Assembly (NCBI GenBank): GCA_902802975.1
Contig: CADCOF010000183.1
Location: forward strand, 1 to 11,431
Reading direction: 5' to 3'
DNA length: 11,431 bases
Source of the DNA: an uncultured Ruminococcus sp.
GTDB lineage: Bacteria > Bacillota > Clostridia > Oscillospirales > Acutalibacteraceae
Positions 6,905-11,431 of this stretch are shown here, in pieces. Every line of letters starts with the position of its first letter. Position 1 is the stretch's first letter. The notes below the pieces were generated by a model. The model did no database searches and was not told where the DNA came from. It saw only the letters and a program-made list of their open reading frames with translations. The translations under genes and the position numbers were made by a program.

Positions 6905-8167
6905 TTGAAATATAATTATCTTGCTATTGACAGCAAAAACAAAAAATACAGAAGTGAAGTCACCGCAGACAGCCGTGACGAAGTAAAGCGAATTCTTGCC
7001 GAAAGAGGCATGACAGCACTTGAGATCAGTGAAGTCAAAGAAGTCAACGGCGTTGTGGATCAGTCAAATGTGCCCATCTGGGAGCGTGAGTTTGGTGTTA
7101 CCGATCCGCATGAGAAAAAAATAGCCGACAAGAAGGTTCTTTCTACCATCAACCAGATGGCTATCATGATGAAATCAGGTATTTCGCTTTCAATGTCAAT
7201 GGAAGTGCTGCTTGATACGGAAGCCGACAAGGACATGAGAAAGATTCTTACAATCATCAGCTCCGAGCTGTACAACGGTGTCCCGTTGTCTCAGTCTATG
7301 TCGTCATTTAAATGTTTCCCGGTTATCGTAATCAGCCTTGTTGCTGCCGGTGAGGCAAACGGTCGTCTTGATATGGCTTTCGAGAACGCATCGGACATTC
7401 TGCACAGAGAATTGGTGCTTTCCGGTAAGATCAAGAGTGCTATGATGTACCCGGCTTTCCTTTTGGGCTTGACCCTTGTTATGATCATTGTAATGTCAAT
7501 GTTCGTACTTCCCTCATTCGCAAACGTATTCCTGTCATTCGGTTCGGACTTGCCTGCTATCTCTAAAATGGTAATGGGCTTCTCGGACTTCATGCTGGCA
7601 TGGTGGTGGCTGGTTATTCTGATCATAGCGGGCGTCGTCTTTGGCTTTAAGTTCCTGCTGAACAACAATGAAGCATTCGCAATGTGGCTTGCTGAGTTCC
7701 TCCTTAAGGTGCCGATCATCGGCGACGTTATGAGAAATACATATATTGCTCGTTTCTGCAATATCATGGGTTCGCTGACAGACGCCGGCGTTAGTATTCT
7801 TCGCGCGCTTGAACTTTCACGTGACGTTATTTCCAACATCTTCATGAAAGACTGCTTGTCGCAGGTTATTGAAGATGTAAAGATCGGTACTCCGATCAAC
7901 GTATCTATGAGCCATTACCCTGTATTTGACACGATTCTCGTATCAATGGTACGTGTAGGTGAGGAATCAGGTATGTTCTCCGACGCTATGCACAAAATGG
8001 CGGAGCTTTATCAGGAACAGTCCGACGAAAGCACAAAGAGACTTACCGAGGCTATGACACCTGCAATGACAATCATAGTTGCGGGCATCGTAGGCGTAGT
8101 TGCTGTTTCTATCGTAATGCCGATGTTCGGTATGTACGGCGTTGTTGCTGAGTCTTCTCAGAAATAA
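6905..8167 (+). CDS. pilC: Type IV pilus platform protein PilC (GspF family)
   Basis: A 420-aa polytopic inner-membrane protein forming the platform on which PilB and PilT act. It has two GspF/PilC cytoplasmic repeats: the first (~75-180) includes LVAAGEANGRLD (145-156), the second (~280-380) the matching VRVGEESGMFSD (349-360). Membrane helices lie at ~182-203, 230-251 and 385-412. The N-terminus (KYNYLAIDSKNKK) matches the usual PilC start. The start codon is TTG at 6905, supported by GAGGTGA (6892-6898), which overlaps the pilT stop, with suitable spacing; there is no in-frame ATG before residue 37. It is probably cotranscribed with pilT and ends before a strong terminator. The length is normal for the family. 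Confidence 0.94.
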   Translation: MKYNYLAIDSKNKKYRSEVTADSRDEVKRILAERGMTALEISEVKEVNGVVDQSNVPIWEREFGVTDPHEKKIADKKVLSTINQMAIMMKSGISLSMSMEVLLDTEADKDMRKILTIISSELYNGVPLSQSMSSFKCFPVIVISLVAAGEANGRLDMAFENASDILHRELVLSGKIKSAMMYPAFLLGLTLVMIIVMSMFVLPSFANVFLSFGSDLPAISKMVMGFSDFMLAWWWLVILIIAGVVFGFKFLLNNNEAFAMWLAEFLLKVPIIGDVMRNTYIARFCNIMGSLTDAGVSILRALELSRDVISNIFMKDCLSQVIEDVKIGTPINVSMSHYPVFDTILVSMVRVGEESGMFSDAMHKMAELYQEQSDESTKRLTEAMTPAMTIIVAGIVGVVAVSIVMPMFGMYGVVAESSQK

Positions 8168-8200
8168 TTCAGATTCGCAAAATTTAATTTGATAACGACA

Positions 8201-8233
8201 AAAAAACGTCCTGCTTGCTGCGGGGCGTTTTTT
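8201..8233. terminator. Strong bidirectional intrinsic terminator
   Basis: Fourteen pairs join 8201-8214 and 8220-8233 around a TTGCT loop, including six A-T pairs. A T-run (8228-8233) follows the GC-rich core on the + strand and an A-run (8201-8206) precedes it, so it can end transcription both of pilC (+) and of the converging MIF-like gene (-), which stops 64 bases away. Confidence 0.9.
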
Positions 8234-8296
8234 GTTTGTGCGATGGGACAAAAAAATCCCCGAACCAACAATTGTCAGCCCGGGTAATTGAATATA

Positions 8297-8635
8297 TCAG
8301 AAATTCGAACCGTTATATCCGAAATTCGATGTCTCTTGGTAACTCACATACATATCTTTGATTCCGCATACCTGCGACAAGATAGTATTAAAGCGAGCTG
8401 TCAAGGAGTCATACGCTGTCGGGTTAGCTTTACCGTAAACTATAACGTTGATCATAGCCGTGGGTTTTTCGTTGCTGCCTCTGAAATACAGCGCACATCT
8501 CGGTTCGATATTCACCATAAGCCATGTTTCGCTTTTTCCGGGAATAAGTGAAATCGCTCTGCCGAATTCGTCCTTAAGCTCTATTTCCTGTTCTTTTGTA
8601 ATGTCAACATTCAGCTTGCAATTAATAAATGGCAT
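8297..8635 (-). CDS. MIF-family tautomerase-like protein
   Basis: A 112-aa protein of the macrophage migration inhibitory factor / tautomerase superfamily. It starts MPFINCKL, which puts a proline directly after the initiator Met; in this family Pro1 is the catalytic base exposed after Met removal. A lysine in the LIPGKSETW loop (residue 34, Met counted) is placed like Lys32/33 of MIF. The C-terminus NFGYNGSNF resembles the conserved MIF ending (NxxWNxSTF). The length is close to the 115 aa of human MIF. The CxxC pair of mammalian MIF is absent. An upstream in-frame GTG (8644) is rejected: it overlaps the ribosome binding site (AGAGGGTG) and would bury the proline. It lies 30 bases after the coiled-coil gene and is probably cotranscribed with it. 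The substrate and any host-directed role are unknown. Confidence 0.82.
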   Translation of the reverse strand: MPFINCKLNVDITKEQEIELKDEFGRAISLIPGKSETWLMVNIEPRCALYFRGSNEKPTAMINVIVYGKANPTAYDSLTARFNTILSQVCGIKDMYVSYQETSNFGYNGSNF

Positions 8636-8665
8636 AAAAAACACCCTCTTGTCTTGATCTGAAAA

Positions 8666-9571
8666 TCAGTCCTGCGTGTCGTTTTCCGAACCGCGCTTTC
8701 TGATTATGTTCTGAAGTCTCTGCGCTCTTCTCATTGATGGGTTAATCGTGATTGGCTTTTCCGGAATCGCGCTCTCAATATTATCGATGGGTGAGAATTC
8801 CGCCGGCTCGGTCGGTGCAGCAGGTGCGATAGGCTCGACAGGTGCGATGGGCGGAGCGATAGGTTCAATCGGTACTGCGTCCATTGGTGCGGACTCTTCT
8901 GCTGCCGCACTTTCAACAGAAATTACGGGCGGAACAAAAGCTGCCGGTGCGTCCTCCGGAATAGCGTAAATCTCCTCGGGCGTCGGCTCTGCTTCGCCTG
9001 TGTACGTTTCGTCGATTTCTTCCGGTATTTCGATCGATGCTGATTCTGCTGATTCTGCTGCCTCTGCTGCCTCTGCAGCTTCTTTCTCGCTCTGTATCTT
9101 ATGCTTGATGTCTTCAGCGCGCTCTACGGCTGCAGCCTTAATCGTGCCCGCTTTTGAGGCTGTGTCCTTTGCTGTGGTTTTCACAAAAGCTCCGGCTTTG
9201 GCGGCAGTTGCGGCTGCGCCTGTTGCTATCGGCTCTCTGACCTTTCTGAAATTCTCTCTGACCTCAGTCGCGTTTTGCGATGTTGTCTCCTTATCCTGGA
9301 TGATAACTTGTCTGTAAAGCTCCTGAGCGCGGGTCATGTTCTCTTTTGCATTGTCGATAATTCTGCAAAGCTGCTCCACGTCCTCGGGCATGCCGTCTCT
9401 CATTGTTGTGTAAAGATACTTGCCCAGTGCAATATACGCACGATTGGCAGCGTTCTCCTCGTTCTTCATTACGGTAAGCAGTCGGTTTTTCTGTGCCTGA
9501 AGAGAGGTCTTTTCGGCGATCATATCGACTGTTGCGCCAAATGCTTTTTTGAGATCTTTATAAATTGACAT
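8666..9571 (-). CDS. Coiled-coil, Ala/Pro-rich protein of unknown function
   Basis: A 301-aa protein that I do not recognise as a named family. Residues ~1-105 are helical and charged, probably a coiled coil (MSIYKDLKKAFGATVDMIAEK...), and resemble N-terminal parts of small clostridial helical proteins that often end in a zinc ribbon; no zinc ribbon is present here. Residues ~113-185 are Ala/Lys/Glu-rich. Then comes an acidic and proline-rich segment with PIEPIAP/PIAPVEPIAP-type repeats (~230-260), and the C-terminus is basic (SMRRAQRLQNIIRKRG). There is no signal peptide or membrane helix, so it is probably cytoplasmic. A clear ribosome binding site (AAAAGGAG, 9580-9587) supports this start. 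It is the first gene of a two-gene unit with the MIF-like gene. I could not place its promoter in the AT-rich DNA upstream. Confidence 0.8.
   Translation of the reverse strand: MSIYKDLKKAFGATVDMIAEKTSLQAQKNRLLTVMKNEENAANRAYIALGKYLYTTMRDGMPEDVEQLCRIIDNAKENMTRAQELYRQVIIQDKETTSQNATEVRENFRKVREPIATGAAATAAKAGAFVKTTAKDTASKAGTIKAAAVERAEDIKHKIQSEKEAAEAAEAAESAESASIEIPEEIDETYTGEAEPTPEEIYAIPEDAPAAFVPPVISVESAAAEESAPMDAVPIEPIAPPIAPVEPIAPAAPTEPAEFSPIDNIESAIPEKPITINPSMRRAQRLQNIIRKRGSENDTQD
9042..9077 (-). repeat. Four 9-bp tandem repeats inside the coiled-coil gene
   Basis: On the + strand the units are GATTCTGCT twice, GCCTCTGCT and GCCTCTGCA, encoding EAAEAAESAES-like residues on the minus strand. Being a multiple of three, copy-number change would alter protein length without shifting the frame. 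Confidence 0.75.
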
Positions 9572-9691
9572 TCTTATTACTCCTTTTCAATATAATTGAC
9601 AGTAAATCATACAGCATAAAAGCCTCTACATATATATTAACCAAAAATTCGCCTCAGGTCAATATATAATAAATTAATTTTTTAAAAACTC

Positions 9692-9721
9692 TGTACAAAT
9701 GGGGAGATTTTGTGTTATAAT
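9692..9721 (+). promoter_or_regulatory. Promoter of the CpXC gene
   Basis: TGTACA (9692-9697), an 18-base spacer and TATAAT (9716-9721) predict a start near 9728. The in-frame ATG at 9724 would lie at or before the transcript start, which favours the GTG start at 9775. Confidence 0.55.
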
Positions 9722-9774
9722 ATATGAGTGGAACGATCGCCAAATTGGGGTTAATAAAAAAGGGAGTGGTTATT

Positions 9775-10443
9775 GTGTCCAGTATGACTACAAAAAAGGT
9801 TACGTGTCCAAAATGCGGCGCAGAAAGTGAAATAAAAGTATATAAAACTGTAAATCCGACTACTGATCCCGCATATCGTGAGCAGCTTTTGAACGGCGAG
9901 CTTCTCAAGTTTACATGTGACAAGTGCGGAGGTGTGGCGCAGCTGCGTTACCCGCTTTTATACAATGATATGAAGAATAATTTCATGGTGTATTATATTC
10001 CTGAGATTGACCGTGAAACGCTCACAGACGAAGTTCTTGAGAGAGAATACGGTGATCTTGAAGGTATCACAAGGAGATTAGTTCCCGGATATAATGAACT
10101 TAAAGAAAAGATACATATTTTTGAAGCTAATCTTGACGACAAGGTAATTGAAGTGGTAAAGGCTGCGCTGAAAGACGTAGTTGAGAAGCGCACAGGAGAA
10201 GAAGTTACGGGCGGATATTTTTCGAAGTACAGCGTAGCTGAAGACAGGATAGGTTTCACATTTTTTGTAGGCGATGAGGGAGAGCAGTTTGTACAGACAA
10301 CGAGACTTGAGATATACAACAAGAGTGCAGCTGTAGCGGCGGCAGAGCCGGCAGACCCTGCGGATAGGCAGTTTTTCCTTATTGACCGAACATGGGCGCG
10401 CAGTGCTTTGTACAAGTACAAAAAGAGCAAAGCCGCAATGTAA
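9775..10443 (+). CDS. CpXC domain protein
   Basis: A 222-aa protein with an N-terminal CpXC zinc-ribbon-like domain: C11-P-K-C14 and C48-D-K-C51, separated by the typical stretch with NP...DP and LLNGELLKFTC. The family name comes from the CPxC motifs; its function is not established. The rest (~60-222) has an Ala-rich segment near residues 185-195 and no membrane helix, so the protein is probably cytoplasmic. GTG at 9775 is chosen as start because AGGGAG (9761-9766) sits 8 bases upstream and the predicted transcript begins after the earlier ATG at 9724. An ATG at 9784 is a less well spaced alternative. No terminator is evident before the ireB promoter. Confidence 0.8.
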   Translation: MSSMTTKKVTCPKCGAESEIKVYKTVNPTTDPAYREQLLNGELLKFTCDKCGGVAQLRYPLLYNDMKNNFMVYYIPEIDRETLTDEVLEREYGDLEGITRRLVPGYNELKEKIHIFEANLDDKVIEVVKAALKDVVEKRTGEEVTGGYFSKYSVAEDRIGFTFFVGDEGEQFVQTTRLEIYNKSAAVAAAEPADPADRQFFLIDRTWARSALYKYKKSKAAM

Positions 10444-10475
10444 AGGGCTGTTTTCAAAAAGTTAAAAAATAACGG

Positions 10476-10504
10476 TTGTAATTTTTATACGCTTGAAGTA
10501 TAAT
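10476..10504 (+). promoter_or_regulatory. Promoter of ireB
   Basis: TTGTAA (10476-10481), a 17-base spacer and TATAAT (10499-10504) predict transcription from about 10511, giving a ~50-nt leader to the ireB ATG. Confidence 0.65.
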
Positions 10505-10561
10505 TATATATGTCTGTACATGAAGTAAGATAAGTTTTGACATGGGAAAGGATGGTATTTG

Positions 10562-10810
10562 ATGGCTGACGGAAGAACGAGAGTATTTTCGCTTACTGAC
10601 AGTGAAGAGGGAATAAAGGCGTCGCTCACTGCTGTGTACGATGCACTGAAAGAAAAGGGATATAACCCGGTAAATCAGATTGTAGGGTACATAGTATCGG
10701 AAGACCCGTCCTACATCACGACTCACAAGCAAGCGAGAAACATTATCAGAAAAATTGACAGAGATGATTTGCTTGAGATACTGGTCAAGTCGTTTCTTGA
10801 TGTAAATTAG
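10562..10810 (+). CDS. ireB: IreB family regulatory phosphoprotein (UPF0297)
   Basis: An 82-aa small cytoplasmic protein that matches the UPF0297/IreB family over its whole length: VYDALKEKGYNPVNQIVGYI (~26-45), the SEDPSYITTHKQARNIIRK region (~47-65) and a DDLLEILVKSFL end. In Enterococcus faecalis IreB is phosphorylated on N-terminal threonines by the PASTA kinase IreK and influences cephalosporin resistance. Thr6 and Thr13 here are possible sites by analogy only. AAGGA at 10548-10552 and a good promoter support ATG 10562; the TTG one codon earlier has worse spacing. In many Firmicutes the gene sits with alaS, ruvX (yrrK) and yrzB; none of those is adjacent here. Confidence 0.93.
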   Translation: MADGRTRVFSLTDSEEGIKASLTAVYDALKEKGYNPVNQIVGYIVSEDPSYITTHKQARNIIRKIDRDDLLEILVKSFLDVN

Positions 10811-10863
10811 TTGGTAGTTGGTATAGTAAGCGGCATTATTTCAGTAATAGAGTTGAGAGTTGA
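10811..10863. repeat. Heptamer tandem repeats after ireB
   Basis: TTGGTAG at 10811-10817 followed by TTGGTA at 10818-10823, and GAGTTGA at 10850-10856 and 10857-10863. Both have a 7-bp period, like GAATTCC at 78-97. A 6-bp hairpin (GAGTTT/AAACTC, 10862-10879) overlaps the end but has no T-tract. Confidence 0.65.
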
Positions 10864-10974
10864 GTTTAAATGGAAACTCCGCGCTTTACTTTCAAAACGC
10901 TATTCTAAAAAACAATGATTATGTTAAGACTTATGTCGTTTACTATAAATTAAAATAAACAAGGAGGAAACCTG

Positions 10975-11265
10975 ATGACCGAAAAAACAGGGCTTACTTA
11001 TAAAAACAAGCCGCTTGTTCGAAGCGGTGACAAAATATATTATGGTGATCCGGCAGACAAATACATAGTTTGTTTGACGATAGAGAGCAAAACCGTGAAT
11101 AATGGGCAGGAGTTACCCGACTCGATTCAGATTCAGCTTATGACGACTGACCCCACTGTTCCGCGCCGCAAGAGAGTTCTCAAAACAGCTACAAAAAACG
11201 GACTCTTTCGCTCCATAGACATTGCCGAAGCATGGCTCAAACGCTACCTGAGAGGCAACGAATAA
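10975..11265 (+). CDS. Small protein of unknown function, 96 aa
   Basis: A 96-aa soluble protein, start ATG 10975 with a near-perfect ribosome binding site (AAGGAGG 10961-10967). The sequence (GLTYKNKPLVRSGDKIYYGDPADKYIV... ending GLFRSIDIAEAWLKRYL) resembles, from memory, an uncharacterised protein conserved in Ruminococcaceae-type genomes, but I cannot name a domain. It looks like a small beta-rich fold with a C-terminal helix; there are no cysteine motifs apart from one Cys, no signal peptide and no membrane segment. A TATAAA at 10944-10949 could be the -10 of its own promoter, but no good -35 is visible. No partner gene follows before the window ends. Confidence 0.75.
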   Translation: MTEKTGLTYKNKPLVRSGDKIYYGDPADKYIVCLTIESKTVNNGQELPDSIQIQLMTTDPTVPRRKRVLKTATKNGLFRSIDIAEAWLKRYLRGNE

Positions 11266-11308
11266 GCGGGCGGCGTGCCGCCGCACCCAGTACGTGGTTT
11301 GGTTTTTT
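11266..11308 (+). terminator. Weak terminator after the 96-aa gene
   Basis: GC and GGCGG (11266-11267, 11269-11273) pair with CCGCC and GC (11278-11284) directly after the stop codon. A run of six Ts (11303-11308) comes 18 bases later, too far for a textbook intrinsic terminator. Confidence 0.35.
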
Positions 11309-11328
11309 GTTATAGTAGCTTTTATGCG

Positions 11329-11431
11329 CGTGTGGGTCTCGCCTGCCGTCGGGGACGGTTCCCAACCGTGGGACACACGGGGTTAGCTCGCTGATACTGT
11401 ACAGGTTGCTGTACTTGAACGAGAAGCCCCC
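11329..11431 (+). ncRNA. Structured RNA, IS200/IS605 right-end (omega RNA)-like, cut by the window edge
   Basis: Five helices can form in about 100 bases: CGTGTG 11329-11334 with CACACG 11374-11379; CCGTC 11346-11350 with GACGG 11354-11358; TCCCA 11360-11364 with TGGGA 11369-11373; GGGGTT and CTCG (11379-11384, 11387-11390) with CGAG and AGCCCC (11420-11423, 11425-11430); and GTACAG 11399-11404 with CTGTAC 11409-11414 around a GTTG loop. The ending GAGAAGCCCCC resembles, from memory, the right ends of IS605-type elements, where the transposase-associated TnpB guide RNA scaffold lies. No TnpB or IscB gene is adjacent. It is not SRP RNA, tmRNA or tRNA by motif. The true 3' end lies beyond the window. 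Confidence 0.45.

Noticed and set aside
7291..7899. 202-codon antisense reading frame inside pilC
   Set aside because: Shadow of the pilC coding strand; no ribosome binding site and no recognisable protein features.
8244..8259. GGGA...TCCC hairpin with an A-rich loop
   Set aside because: Only four pairs around an A-run loop; the strong terminator at 8201-8233 explains the end of both converging genes.
9724..9774. Longer CpXC protein starting at ATG 9724
   Set aside because: The start would overlap the predicted transcription start and has no ribosome binding site; the added residues do not belong to the CpXC domain.
11329..11431. SRP RNA, tmRNA or tRNA at the right edge
   Set aside because: No GGAAG/GCAGCC-type SRP loop, no tmRNA ends or tag peptide, and no tRNA TTCGA arm or CCA end.

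Overview
The window suggests a low-to-mid GC, monoderm Clostridia-type bacterium, most like the Ruminococcaceae/Oscillospiraceae. The reasons are TATAAT-type promoters with AT-rich intergenic DNA, AGGAG-type ribosome binding sites, an ireB (UPF0297) gene, a CpXC-domain gene, and a type IV pilus locus without outer-membrane secretin or PilP genes. Species cannot be determined from the sequence alone.

Layout: (1) 1-545 holds no convincing gene. It has a palindromic intergenic repeat, a heptamer repeat, a possible upstream promoter and a good promoter just before the first gene. (2) 546-8167 (+ strand) is a type IV pilus assembly locus: a PilM-PilN fusion, PilO, prepilin peptidase (PilD), assembly ATPase PilB, retraction ATPase PilT and platform protein PilC. 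Promoter-like sequences suggest up to three transcription units (pilMN-pilO-pilD, pilB, pilT-pilC). A strong, probably bidirectional terminator lies at 8201-8233. No pilin or minor pilin gene lies in the window, so the substrate of the machine must be encoded elsewhere. (3) 8297-9571 (- strand) is a two-gene unit: a coiled-coil, Ala/Pro-rich protein followed by a MIF-family tautomerase-like protein. (4) 9692-11265 (+ strand) carries three small housekeeping or unknown genes: a CpXC zinc-ribbon protein, IreB and a 96-aa conserved-looking protein. The first two have recognisable promoters. (5) The last ~100 bases fold on paper into a compact multi-helix RNA. It resembles the transposon-end (omega RNA / right-end) sequence of IS200/IS605-type elements, but no transposase gene is next to it. 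The window ends inside it.

How the genes fit together: PilMN and PilO would form the inner-membrane alignment complex. PilB would act below PilC to extend the pilus and PilT to retract it, and PilD would process prepilins. The most interesting points are the GspL-like PilM-PilN fusion with a degenerate nucleotide site, the prepilin peptidase without the usual cysteine tetrad, a possible structured leader before pilT, alternative RNA pairings between pilD and pilB, a bacterial MIF homologue and the transposase-less structured RNA at the right edge. All functional calls rest on reading the sequence without database searches.
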